A stretch of 64,000 nt of DNA from Acanthaster planci. Its lineage: Eukaryota; Echinodermata; Asteroidea; Valvatida; Acanthasteridae. Below are positions 1 through 12,278 of the stretch, in pieces. Each line of letters opens with the position of its first letter. Positions within the stretch are counted from its first letter, which is position 1. The notes below the pieces were generated by a model that did no database searches, was not told the origin of the DNA, and was given only the letters and a program-made list of their open reading frames with translations. The stretch is from contig NW_019091364.1 of NCBI RefSeq assembly GCF_001949145.1, positions 567,913 to 631,912 of the forward strand, in the 5' to 3' direction. The position numbers and the translations under genes are program-made.

Positions 1-1745
1 GCATCAAAGACATCCGTAATACTTCATTGGACTTTTCTTGAATGACTCTCTGCATCGAGTTGTAAACGTTCGTTAAATGTCTGGCTCCTGAGCAGCCATA
101 CATAGATTTGGACTACCATATACGCATGAAATAGGATACATGTATGTGGACATTTGGAACAAAACAGAATAAAAGTAAACTTCCTACGGTTATCTGTGGT
201 GCATGTCGGAATTCTGTACATCTGAAAAGACTAGCTACAGAATTGACAGAACGAACGTTTTGGCTCGTGTGTCAGAAGTGAAGTTAATATGGATACTTCC
301 TACTATGGTATCATTCATTTCCAACAAGTTCAAAACACTTAATCATCAACAAGCTGTGTTTGCGCAAAGGAAAGAGTCAGCTGTTTTCTTTAGATCAACA
401 TTGATCAATCCCTGGTTCACGTTATAGTGGTTCCCTTTCCCGTCGATGTTTGGAAGGGACTTTGGTTTATTGGGAACAGCGTGATGAATGCAAACGTCTT
501 TTGAGAACGAGGGTGACAGATTACGATTACGCTCGAGGTGTTCACGGTGCATTGGAGACTTAAACGTTAGTCTCCATAGCAACACAGAAATGCGCAGCAT
601 ACAATTATTCACAAATGTTTAATTATTCACAAATTTGGATTTTCATTCTATTTCATCGGATAATTAATCATTACTCTATAAAAACCTCTTATCATTTCCA
701 CTTCAGTTCTCCTCTGTACTTTGAAAGAGATTGCCGGTAATTTTCCTACGCTTAGTTAACTGTAGATGAAACGTTAACCAGAAATATGACATAGTTTTTA
801 ATAATAGAATGTTATAAGCTAATTAATAAATACAATAGCATAAAAATAACTTAAGTGATGAATACAACCTTAGCATTATCTCACTGACAAAATATCAGTA
901 CAATTCCTCCGAAATGGGATGTGATTGTGGTTGTCAGTGATGAAGTTATCATGTAATTGCACATGATGACGTTCTGACGCCACCTTTTAATGCATTAGGG
1001 TTTTCTTTCATTGATGTCTATCTAGTGAGGGCATATATAGCTTTGTGATACATTAGCTCTAACTATAAATTCAATGTTCTCCCCGTCGGTTAAGGCAAGC
1101 AGTTCAGTTCCTAAATTCAAACCTCACGAAACCGACAGGATAATAGTGACAAAAGAAGAAGTGGTTGGTAGAAACGAAGGATAAGGATACGGTTTTGATC
1201 GGGATCGGTATAGTATTGGCCGCTCTCATGGTTGCTGTTTTTCCACATTATTTCGGCAGCATTGGGCAGTCGCCTCTGTTCACGCTCGTCTTTAATTATT
1301 CCATCATGACGCTTCATTTAGATGTCTCGACAATCAGATATTTCATCATCTCATCTCATCTCATTTTTTTCAAAACAAAGCATCATGTGCACAATTAATA
1401 TTTGACATTACCAAACATAAGGAGAGGCGAATATACGCCACGCCTTTGACATTGCTGTGATCACATTATTTAGTGATTGTTAGGTTGGATAGCACTCTCT
1501 TAAACTCACATAAATGAATAAACCGCTAAATGAAAATAAATCACGTAGGAAAATCTCCCACCCGGCTTTTTAAAGTTTAAAGCCGTTTAGAAGGTATTGC
1601 TTGAACAGACCATACACCATATCGTTATTTGAAGAAAGAAACGACATCTCTTATGTTTGTTGACCCTACGCCTTCAAGGAAAGTCATTCCGAACGATCTG
1701 TGCAATTTGCTTTTCAAGTGATAAATAGTTTTTCGATACGGGCGT
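1..1745. other. No gene recognised
   Basis: AT-rich sequence with only short frames of no recognisable family. The X-box-like site at 570 is the only pattern noted. Confidence 0.5.
570..583 (+). promoter_or_regulatory. RFX X-box-like site
   Basis: GTCTCCATAGCAAC fits the RYYNYYATRRNRAC pattern of ciliary RFX sites. No gene start is visible beside it, so its meaning is unclear. Confidence 0.25.
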
Positions 1746-1898
1746 TTCACAATAGTGCGCCTCCAAGAGTTTGCAACGCGTTGAATAATCACAGCGAAAT
1801 CTGTCGACCCGATGCGTGTTTGGAAAGGGTCAACAGATTTCACGCCTTGTGATTGGTCAACACGTTACCGTCAACTCTTGGAGGTGCACTATTGTGAA
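1746..1898. mobile_element. 153-bp palindromic MITE, copy 1
   Basis: Starts TTCACAATAGTGCGCCTCCA and ends with the near-complement ending ACTATTGTGAA. A second palindrome inside (AATCTGTCGACCC with GGGTCAACAGATT) makes the whole unit fold into a long hairpin. ATACGGGCG precedes it in both copies. Confidence 0.7.
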
Positions 1899-4358
1899 TT
1901 AACTGTGAAAGGAACCAATTCCACCCTTCACGAATAAAATATCCATCTTGAGCTGACAGGGATCCAGTGACAACGCCAATCAAACAAAACGACTTTGATA
2001 CATGATTTGCATGTTATGAGGCAGACATGTGCATGGACATGTGGATCCTTCTTTGAGAAACGATTCCGAAGTCCAAAACTATAAGATGTATACAGGCCTC
2101 CCCCAACTGTGATGCGTTCGAACCCTGCCCACATTCCAACCAAAATCTCTTTGGCACATGAAATTTCATCATAACGGTCTATCAGTTCAAACATGAAACA
2201 ATTTCGTATCCATCGATGAATCTGATCTCATTCATGCCTCACGAACCATTGTATGTAGGAACTGTCCAAATTTGCATGTGGACAACAGGGACGTGAATGT
2301 TCGGCAAAGGCTGTTTACTTACTGTAAGTACATGAACATGCATACAGACTAAGTACGAATCACATGATCAATGTCATCGCTCTGTCTAATATGGATGCAA
2401 CCCTAAAATAAATTCCCATAGACACCAATCATAAATCCTTATATTTCAAAATACAACTCTGACAGCCGTCCAGGCTGGACAGAAAAATGATGTTCGACAA
2501 GTGTCCTTTCATATTCCTTTCAATTTTTTGTGGGTTAACCAATGAATGTTTGAGAAAAATTCTCTCCCAGGGAAGACAACGCCTAAAATGAGTCCGGGCC
2601 AGAGGTTCAGAGCCATATTTCTTCAATTTCCCAACTCCATGGCTCTCAGGACTCTCTAACTTTTATTAAGTTTGTATTTCTGGCCTATTTGTGGGGGGGG
2701 CACCCTTATGGCTACCTTGCAAAGGGCGCCGCGATTAGAGATCTCTGACGCTGTTCATCCTGTTTCCCCCACGTGCTCTAATACAGTCAGAATGTTACCC
2801 GCTCTGTAAAAATGAGTCACATGTAGCCAGAACCACTTTTGAGTTAAAAAGGCCTTTGAAAGAATCTTGCCCATTATTTAAGCAATAAGGATCCTCAATA
2901 TTTTAACGTATACACAACGTCCATTTTCATTGTACAAAACTGAGTGGCACATCAATTTCAAGGAAAGAGCTCAAATTCCTCAATCTAAAATAAAATCAAA
3001 CTCGGAAGTAGCTCCTGAGACTTGGGACTTTAACAGAGTGGGTCACATATAGAAAAAGTCCACACAAGCTATTTCAAGCATTACTATGTTGAAAACTTTT
3101 GCGACACTGAGAAAATGTCATCCTCCATGTATTTGAATATTATGTATTTTGTATATATTATCTTTTGGTATAGTTGTAAATAAAATAAAGTTTAATGTAC
3201 AAAATTATTCCTGTTATATATCTCTTGACTGTATTCCTTCGCAACGGCACGATCATATATGAGTTTATATTCAATTCAGCCGTACTCAAGTGAATAAAGA
3301 AGTTTCACTCGTCAAAAATAGCAGCCTTCTATTTCCATGGATTCTTAAGCAGAATTCACCGTTTCCCTTCACCATTACGCATACGTTTGACGTTTGTAAT
3401 TTCTTTAAAAACCAAAGGTGTGCGCTGGTCCACATAGTATTAAAGCCTGCCGAAGCTCACGTCGCTTATTTTTTTTATTTATTCATTTTTTTTAATTTAT
3501 TTATTTCGGTTTAAAAACGATATCAATTCAGCGAGTCGTAGGGCTCATAATGATTGATTTAATAAATGATTGGTTAATAATTAAAATTCAGTCAAAACTT
3601 TTGCAAATTTCCAAATAAACCAGCCATGAAAACAATGACGCCGACACCAACAACAAATACATGTATTGCACTTAGGAGGAGCAAGTTAAAATTATTTATT
3701 GCAAGACCTGTTATTTTCTCATCATCTTTGTTTTTAATTTGATCTCTTCCTCTTGATTTGATGTTATTTTTGCCTCAGTTGAGGAATTATTCACCAAATG
3801 AGGGGAGATCAAATTACGACCTGATGAATGACAAATGTAGCCGTCGAGGCTTTCAAGTATTTGCGGTGTCATCTTTGATATGTGAAAGTCTTGTTGTTGC
3901 TAACGTGTTTTTAATGCCCCCGACGGATTATTGTAAGGCTGAGCCTCTCGCTGAGCATCATGTTAAATAAATCAGGAGCCGCATCCTTTTTTGAATTTGC
4001 CCCCCCCCAAACACACACCAAAAGCTGGATACGCCACTGCCATTGCTGTACTGAAAGTCATGCTACGTGCACGAACTCTTCCTATCGGTTTAAATGTGTT
4101 GGTCGCACCTGTCTTTCTCGCAAGCAATATCTTGACGTCTTAAAAACAATATCTTGAGGAAAATCGCATGAGTTTTGGAGTTCAGAAGACATGATGTTAA
4201 GGAACTTATAAGAAGTAACAAATTTCTGACCGTCGGAAAATGGCCACTAGTGCGCTCTCGAGCAACTGATTGCATCGTTTGATCGTATTCACAGTTCGCT
4301 GTTCCAATTCCCGCTGTAGAGTTTACTTTCGACCGTAGCTCAGCGTCTTAACAGGGCG
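1899..4358. other. No gene recognised
   Basis: Frames are all under 90 codons and show no family motifs. T-rich tracts near 3470-3510 and an AT-rich stretch at 3120-3240 are the only structure seen. Confidence 0.5.
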
Positions 4359-4364
4359 CTTGGA

Positions 4365-5357
4365 TATGGAACGCCAAAGAGGCAAAAACTTGGAGGCAAC
4401 ACATCGATCGTTCTCCAACATCGATCGATCGTTCCTCTTCATCGATCGATTGTTCCCCTACATCGATCGATCGATCTCTTTTGATCGATGAGAAAAGAGC
4501 GATGAAGAAAGAGCGATGACGAAAGACCGATGAAGCTACATCGATGCCAACGTTACGTAATCTCTTCCAGCACCAAATAACACGTGTTCCCTGTAACCGT
4601 AGCCCACCAGCACACAAGGCCACCCATGTTCGGTACCCGTAAGTCTGGTCCCGAGCCAAATTAGTTGTCAGATGGGTGTTTAAATCTAGTTTCTTTGTCA
4701 TGAAACCACTGAGAATATTTTCTGTTTTCCCCTGGATGGGATGCCAGTTCATTATGGGTCGCTCCCTAGCCACTGTGGGCAGACATATATACTCCAAGTG
4801 GATACAAATTTTATTTTCCACACTGATGATAACATTCTGGTGAAACCGGCAGAACCGGCTGATCAACGTGACCAATGGAACTATTCTGTCATTCATTGAC
4901 CTACTCATCTAGCTATGCACTTCCATAACACTGATGAACACACTATTCCCTTTTGAATTTAAAATATCTTGATCTAATGTCAACTTGTTTCAATACAACT
5001 CTTTCCTATTTTCATTCCTGATCCCCTGATACCCCAAGCTAACGCCGATGAGGTCGAAAATAACAAGCAAAATAAGCATATTGTTCAGCGTAAACAAAGA
5101 GAGTGTCTTGCTTATCTCGGCCGTTTCATCGATCCCAAAAGACTATCGCCCATAATGTTACAGGTACATGCATGGGAGCTTATTAATTCGTTGCTCAATG
5201 TAGCTTTTTTCAACGGTCTTTCTTCAACGGTCTTTCTTCATCGCTCTTTCGTCATCGATCAAAAGAAATCGATCGATCGATGTAGGGGAACGATCGATCG
5301 ATGTTGAAGAACGATCGATGTGTTGCCTCCAAGTTTTTGCCTCTTTGGCGTTCCATA
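4365..5357. mobile_element. 993-bp terminal-inverted-repeat element with CGATCGAT arms and CTTGGA duplication
   Basis: The left arm (4365 to about 4540) and right arm (about 5203-5357) are inverted copies: outer 35 bp TATGGAACGCCAAAGAGGCA... identical, then blocks of CATCGATCGATCGTTC, then GATGAAGAAAGA-type repeats. The left arm has one more CGATCGAT block. CTTGGA flanks both sides (4359-4364, 5358-5363). The roughly 660-bp centre has no recognisable transposase. Confidence 0.75.
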
Positions 5358-5363
5358 CTTGGA

Positions 5364-7565
5364 AGGGCTGATGGCTTTGCACTACATTGTGCACGACCTG
5401 TGACCGCGACTTTATCACTTCCTGTTAGCGAAGCGTCATTTAAATTTTGTGGTTCGCCAATGGCCATGCTTTAATTTTAAATGGCACCGGCAAAGTGTCG
5501 GTCATATGATTAAAAAAAGCATGGCCTTGGTACAATCACAGTGTGGTAATTTATCTTCTCATTAATTATTACTGATCACATGTCTTTTGGTAATATATTT
5601 GAAAGTAGCTGCGACTTTTAATACCCCCCCGGGAGTTGACAGTCTAAGTTCGCTCTCAAACAATCACACTTTCTACCACGCTAAAAAAAAAACCATGAGA
5701 CTCGTTCTGAGCTAGCTGACGCGACAAACCCGATACCCGTGAGGGCGCCCTCTAAAGTTCTATTGTCTGATTGACTTGTCGGTCAATCAAACGCGCAGGG
5801 TGTTGACAATTTATAATTATGTCACTTTATTCAAATGCTATTTCTCAAAAGAATAAAGTTTTCTGACATATTTCTGATAAAATCATTAAAAATCGTCAAT
5901 TTTGGTTTTGTTTTGTTTTTTGTTTTGTTTTGTTAATTTACTTTTTTTTAAAGTTTTTACATCTATCCAGGCTTGGGATCACCGGCGGCGGAACGATTTC
6001 CATAATGGGGGAGCCAGTTGTTAGACCATCAGGCATCAGCCATTAAGGGCTCGATCCATATTGAGCCCACCCTGCAAAAAGTGTGTACGGGGGAGGGCAG
6101 CCCCCCAGTCGAAAATGTGGGGATATTCATGCATAAAAAAGTCAACTGATACAAAGCATTCTGGGACTTTTCTCCCTGTGTTGCATGCATTCTAGACTTA
6201 TTACCGCCGAAATGGGGTTGTCGCAATTGCTCAATATTGGGTACCCCTCTCGACACACCACCTGGTCGGCCATTTTAGATCAGGAAGTTCATAGCATGGG
6301 AAATGTACATCATGTACTGTACATGTACGTAGCACTATGCCATGGTATCGTACGTGTCGAGTGGTCTACGGTGGTGCGTGATTTAGTGCATTAACCACCC
6401 AGACAATTTCCGGGTTCAAAAATAGGCGGAGGTTTTATTCGTTTGGGATAGGCCAAGTGTTTTGTACCGTGTATATTATTTGAAAGATTCGAAATGTTGG
6501 AGACAAGTTTACGGCTCGGAAAGTCCTAGTTTTGTTTGCTTGAGATCTGAATTTTTACAGGTGAGTTGTAGTCCTCTGCCATGAAATTTGATCAGTTTTG
6601 CAGGTCGGGTTGCATGCCGCCCAGCCAAAGCCTAAAACAAGTTGGAAAGTATCTTTATGAAATTTCAATAATGGAAGTGTTTTTATACACAATTTTTTGG
6701 CGTATCTGAAGTTCACGAAAACATGGCAGTCATACCAACATGTACATGTATGACGTGATGTTTACATCATTGGCAATTGCAGCTAACACCCATCATGTTC
6801 AGATGTTACCCATGAGTGGACAGTGTGATCTGCAAGGGATAGCCCAAGTAGGCTTTGTGGCAGTTGTGAACAGGTGAAGAAGAAAAAGGGCTTACATCAG
6901 TAATCACTTAATCACCAGTGATCACGATTGCTGTGCCTGCAATAGGCCGTTTACTGTGCCTTCCCCCGTACCCGGCAAGCCTCACTCCTACTCACTGCAG
7001 TCCTAGCTCATTGTTGGCAGTGATTACAATGTCACAATACAACCTGTACTGGTATTACCCTGTCTATGACTGTACATGTATTGTAGGCCTACATGTATAT
7101 CATGCATAACATTGTGACAAGTGTGACGTACATGTACAGGTTGATGAATTATTATGGGGTGCATTATGTAGACCCTACATGTGCACCGAGAATTTCAGAA
7201 ATGCTGGATAAAACAAGTCATGCATTTTGCTGTGTCAATAACATAACTTGCATTTTTGAGGGGGGCACAATGTACATGTACATTTCCAACATGTTATTTG
7301 TAAACATTGTAAGTTTGTGAAGTTACTTGAGGCCATGATAACCCAACCATCAAAAATGTTTTCCCAAGTTGGCCATGTAACAGTACGTGTTACTGTGTTT
7401 TTGCAAATCCACTTCAACACTGATCTACATGTACATTTATCTCTGCACTGACACAGCCGTAAATATTGTTAAAGTGTATTAGAGTAAGTCCAAGATGTCA
7501 AGGGCCAAGAAGTTTTTCGCAGCTTAACTAAAGACATGTATGTGAAGCCAACTTTTAAGCTCAAT
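5364..7565. other. No gene recognised
   Basis: Holds the TTTTG microsatellite and several TACATGTA words; no coding exon with convincing splice sites. Confidence 0.5.
5901..5933 (+). repeat. TTTTG microsatellite
   Basis: Successive TTTTG units with one longer T run, followed by another T tract. Confidence 0.75.
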
Positions 7566-7708
7566 TGCAGAATACCCCACCACCCGCAAGGACAACCTCG
7601 TAGCCAGGTACAGGTCAAAGTGTCACACTCTTCTCAAGGGATTTTCACCTTGTACCCACGTAACCAGTCATTCTAGGGGTCGTTTTTTAGAGTGGTGGGG
7701 TATGCTGC
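7566..7708. mobile_element. Small MITE-like inverted repeat
   Basis: GCAGAATACCCCACCAC at the left is answered by GTGGTGGGGTATGCTGC at the right, with about 110 bp between. No clear target duplication was found, so the boundaries are tentative. Confidence 0.45.
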
Positions 7709-7863
7709 CATTAATCCCTTCTTAATTTTGACGCTTTAAGTTCATCCAGTGCTTCAGATGCAATGAGTTGTTGAATAAGCAATTTGTGAGTTAAATTTAA
7801 ATAAAACCTGGCACACTGAGTTATCTGCTTGCACTTAAACATAACTACATGTACAGTGTATTT

Positions 7864-8074
7864 GAATTCCCGAGACTAAAGACACTGTTGCTATACCTTG
7901 TGATTCGGGGTAAGCTTTCGCATAGCGACTACCTCTCTGGAATGGACTGGTTCCTTTCTACCCTTCTTATCCATTGAGAACAGTGTATTGTTGCAAGGCG
8001 TCTCTTATGTAACTAAGCAAAAGCTTGCCCCGAATCACGAGGTATAGCAACAGTGGCTTTAGCATGGAGAATTC
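7864..8074. mobile_element. 211-bp palindromic MITE
   Basis: GAATTC ends and long arms: CACTGTTGCTATACCTTGTG at the left matches the complement of a segment ending GGTATAGCAACAGTGG at the right, continuing inward through ATTCGGGGTAAGCTT and outward through CTAAAG. The centre is about 90 bp. Confidence 0.65.
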
Positions 8075-8884
8075 AAGTTGTCAGTATGGATAATTCAAGT
8101 TGTTAAGTTCACACGAATTTAAAGAACTCAGTGTACCAGATTTGGGTCAAAGTTAACTCGCAAAAGGCTTATTCAGCCAAGTGTTATTGAAAGAATGCCC
8201 GTCTGGATTCTTTGAGCAACGTGCTAACTGACACATTGCTTAAAAAGAGTTCCTGTGTTATTTGATTAATGTAACAGTGATTACGAATGTAGTCAAAGAA
8301 ACTTGAGGCTTTCCATTTACTTCAGGAACGTTTTTACTCTGACTTTTACGTGGTAAATTTGGGGAAATTTTTCAAGGCTCCTAATATATACATACTGTAC
8401 TGTGGAATTTGTAGTTGAATGTATAAGAATTCAATCAACCAAGATCTACCTGTGCAGCACCTGACACCTGTGTTTTTTACAGTTTATTTTTATGTAAGTC
8501 ATAGCAACTGTTTCAGTTTCTATTTCAGAGTCTTCCTTTATTCAGATTAGTTCTGTAGAAAATTTAAAGGGGATGGGCCATGCTGGGAAGATTTGTTGTA
8601 AAACATACGTCAGCACATAAAACAAGCATACATATAACAAGAAAAGACATCTGCATAATTTCAAAATGTGCGGAAATATCTTTAAGATTATAGTTTTCAC
8701 GACCCTGTTTCACTCCCTTCTTGGAGCCAAAGCTAAACAACAGCCGTCGGGTACCAAAAGTTGTCTGAAGAAATTCCTAAGAATCATGAAGTCATAGGAC
8801 GGAGTCCTTTATCTGGTGACCGTTCACTGTTATGCAAAAACGCATCGACATGTACATAATGCAGTTGCGTTAGCGTTTGCCATC

Positions 8885-9365
8885 ATGTCAGACACAAGCG
8901 ACAATAATTCCAGCATTGATTCTTTTTCTGATCATGACGGTGATCAGTTGTCTTGTTCGTCTTATTCATTTGACAAAGAAAGCGACATTGAAGGAGCTGA
9001 TGAGGCACAAGAAATATTGCCTTATCAGTTCGAACCAGAATATAATCAGGAAGAGATTTTGTAACTCGAGGCTGTTGGCCACGGGCATGGCAGTGACCCG
9101 GAGGATCGACAACAAAACACTGACTAATTTTGGATTTTTGGCTTGGGAGAAAATCCACTAGCGTACTCGGGTGGGACTCTAACCCACAACCCCCTGCTTA
9201 CTAGTGCAGATGGCTTTACCACTCGACCACCGAGCTTGCTGGTGTTGGCTGGCAGGTTCGAGTCAGATGTAGCAGTGGGTATCGCGAATAACTGTTTCCA
9301 AGGATGGAAGGATGGCAAACTCGATGGTTTTCGGTGCAAATCCATCCTTGGAAAAACACTGACTG
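8885..9365 (+). pseudogene. P2X7-receptor-intracellular-domain-like first exon, broken
   Basis: The frame starts MSDTSDNNSS and is acidic and Ser-rich, then reads EILPYQFEPEY. This layout (acidic N-terminus, PYxFEP, then a variable region ending in RxxNTDW before a Cys-rich zinc-binding domain) is what I recall for the multicopy P2X7-like proteins of marine invertebrates. An in-frame TAA at 9062-9064 interrupts it, but the same frame continues LEAVGHGHGSDPEDRQQNTD. There a SINE (9126-9352) is inserted; past it the duplicated target resumes ...NTD-W, followed by a possible donor GTATGA at 9366. The Cys-rich exons were not found. Family assignment is from memory and moderate. Confidence 0.4.
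9126..9352 (-). mobile_element. tRNA-derived SINE copy 1, 12-bp target duplication
   Basis: Flanked by AAAACACTGACT at 9114-9125 and 9353-9364. On the minus strand a tRNA-like part (about 9161-9238) has an A-box-like TGGTCGAGTGG and a B-box-like GGGTTAGAGTCCCA. It is preceded by a leader of over 100 bp and followed by a tail unlike copies 2 and 3. It is too degenerate to be a tRNA gene. Confidence 0.75.
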
Positions 9366-10047
9366 GTATGATTTTTTTGTCTGCACCATTATAAAAATTT
9401 GTCTTTCTGAAAAGACGTAATTGTCCTGCCATTGGCTATTCAATAGCTGTATTCACTGATGTTTGTTTGATAAATCCTGTTTTAAAGTGAAACATGCATG
9501 TATTGTCGTCGACAATGGGCAAATACAGGTGACTCGAAACAGGTTGACGTTGGGTTGCGATTTGTCTGTAAGGCCTACTGCCTACTGGGAAAGTTAGATT
9601 GCCTTCCTTGTCTCTTATTTGTTCTACCAGTTTGGTTGTTTTGTTGTGTGTTTCACTGATTTGGGGGGGTAGTTTTTGTCTATTTTTATAGGCTAGCCTA
9701 CTTTGTCAAAGTTGTGTTCCTTTCCAACAGTTTTTTTCACTGTGAACTGCAAGTCGCTTACTTTGACCGATCAACATTCTTGCCGGAGCTGTGCATTCTA
9801 AAAAGTCTAAAAAGTCGAGTCCGTCCTATGATGTCACATTTTGCCAAGATTTGTCTGCTGCCCTCATTGACCGATTTTGACATGTTTTTGTGAAGAGCCC
9901 CGGTGGAGACTGAAAAAAGTACACAGGACACGCCAATTTTTGCTGATTTAATGACATAAAAGAGTGATTAATCCAACTCTTTGTTTATAAGACAGTTGAA
10001 AACTATCATATAACGTCAATTTAACCCTACATGGCCATCCCCTTTAA

Positions 10048-11981
10048 TTTTTCCAGTGGTTAAATGCAAAGTCATCATTGATAGTTGCAAATGAAGGTTT
10101 ACTACAGTTGGCAAGGATCAGATGGGTTGGTCTGCGGTCTCTAAAAACTGCCTTTCAGAATGTACCGGTTCATGCTAACAGGTGTATGTGTATGCCAATA
10201 TTGAGGATACTACACACGCCTGTCTTGTTGGAATCCTACAGGTCTGTATCAATGGTTGTGGTGTTGTGTCCAGCTTTACGACATTATACAACTCTCTGCT
10301 TATGCATGCGTAGTCCAGATAGAAAGACTTCTCTGAATGCCATTGTTGATGGTGATTTTATATTCAACAAACCAACGATGCTTTAACTGATGTAACCGAT
10401 GTTGGGCTATTCTTCTCTCCAAGGTCGTATAATCACAGTTATGGTTCCTTTATTACCCGTTCCACTGTGGGTGTGTACATGTACATACACACATTGCTTG
10501 GACCTTTTTATGGGATCTTATTTTATGTTGACATGCAACGGTCCAGCCATTGCAAGAGTTTGATTCTTGTACATTTATTTTGTCAAGTTAGTTCCATGTT
10601 ATACTGTACCAGTACACAGTTTTCATTGACCGCAGGTGCTCCAGAAAAGTACATGTATCTTTCTTTAAGTAGGAACCCCTCTTGATTGGTCAGCTTGGCC
10701 AGAATCATACAAAAAGTGGGACACAAGTGAAGTGATGCTTCCTATTTTAACCAGAGCAAGATGTCGGATTGTGAGCCATGTCTGGATGGTATGGCTGTGG
10801 CTAGAGATGAGACTGGAGCCTACATGTACATGTACATGTGTGGAAGCCGCTGGCTCTCCTCTAGATAGTGGCTGTAGTCATTCCTCCTAGACATGTGCTG
10901 CTCATGGCTATTACAACAAGTGGATTCAGACAGGATCCGTAATACACTTATCTAAACTTTTTTGAAATGGATGGGCTAAACTAAAGTCAAGAATTGTCTG
11001 CTTTCTGAAAGTCAAATTCTGCTTTCTTCGCTTTCTAAATTTTATGTACAAAAACTGTATGTGACTGTGCATATGTACTTTAGGCCTACATTTACCGTAC
11101 ATCTACAGGTATCTTTGGCATAATGATGTATGTAGGGCCTACACGCACCATTCCACTGTGATCTTGGACTGGTCCCCGTCCTGTTAGATTTATTCATAAG
11201 CTGTGAGACGTCTGGGCACTATGTAGGGAACGGGGACCTCGTGATCTCTGCGGTGCAGAGCCGGAGGAAATCAATACCGATTTCTGCGATATCGCAAAGG
11301 AAAAACAGGAGGGGAAACGCTACCTGTTACTTTCAAAGTGAGTTAAACAGTGAAAATGAGTTGTCATTCCTAATTTGGGTTCATATTTATTTGATTAATT
11401 GTGCCGAAATGATCAAAAATATTTAATTGTTTTATTTATTTCTTTTTATCGAGAATTGCATTTTCCGCTTTCTACCCCCAAATCCGTGTTTTTGGTGGAT
11501 TTTCCGCAAAGCGGAAAACTCTTGACCTTAGGCTAAACATGTGTTGCACCACTTGTTTACAGTAACACACTCTTGTTCAAAGTAAAGCTCATTCGGGGCT
11601 TACAGATTTACGTGTACATGTACTTGTTCATGTCTGTGCCTGTCTACTTCTAGCTTGGCAGGCTTTTGTAGTTTAGAATTTGAATTCAGCCTACCTGAAA
11701 ACCTCATCTGTCTGATCATATCTGTTATTATTGTTGATTGCAACCATCTTCATTGCCTGTTGAACTTTCCATTGCACTTGAGGTTTCTTAGAGCCTGGTA
11801 ATTATCTTCGGATTATTTCTCAATCACTGTGTACATTGTACCTTGCAGATTATGTGGACAAATTGATACAACCATCCCTAGGAGTGTACAGTTCAGACAG
11901 ATTGACCAACCCCCTGGGGCTTACATGTATTACTGACCAGGCTTGATCAGATTAGTGACCATGCACACACTGTAGAACTAG
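10048..11981. other. No gene recognised
   Basis: Contains a TACATGTACATG run at 10821-10840 and scattered short frames. Nothing supportable. Confidence 0.5.
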
Positions 11982-11989
11982 CTTCCAAC

Positions 11990-12278
11990 CAAAGATCGTA
12001 TAGCGCCGAAAGCGCAAGATGGATAACTCTGCCCAAAAGGTATAATCACCGTGGGCGCCATTTGAGCGAGTGATACGCCTGCGCAGTTCACGGTAATGCA
12101 CAGGTGCAGGCGCACCAGGTGTATGTGCCTGCCGCAGCGCCTGAGCGTGTGCATTAATGTGCACGCAGGTGCATCTCTTGCTGAAATGGCGCCCATGTGA
12201 TTACATGTACAACGTTTTATGTGTATTCACGGTGAAGTTCTCCATCTTGCGCAGCTACGCGGGGCTATACGATCTTTG
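11990..12278. mobile_element. 289-bp hAT-type MITE with 8-bp target duplication
   Basis: Perfect 15-bp terminal repeats CAAAGATCGTATAGC, matching the CARNG start known for hAT elements, flanked by CTTCCAAC at 11982-11989 and 12279-12286. Further inverted pairs lie inside (GCAAGATGGA with TCCATCTTGC; GGGCGCCATTT with AAATGGCGCCC). Confidence 0.8.

Larger units (their letters stand above)
8568..10043. mobile_element. TTAA-flanked DNA transposon, Kolobok/piggyBac-type ends, non-autonomous
   Basis: The element is bounded by TTAA at 8564-8567 and 10044-10047. Its left end reads AGGGGATGGGCCATG and its right end, reverse-complemented, AGGGGATGGCCATG. Similarity between the arms continues weakly inward: TCATAGGACGGA occurs near 8790 and, inverted, near 9825. 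TTAA duplications are typical of piggyBac and Kolobok elements. No transposase is visible; the cargo is a P2X7-like exon remnant and a nested SINE. The superfamily call is inference. Confidence 0.6.

Noticed and set aside
4348-4908. 186-codon reverse frame
   Set aside because: Overlaps the CGATCGAT arm of the inverted-repeat element; no family features.
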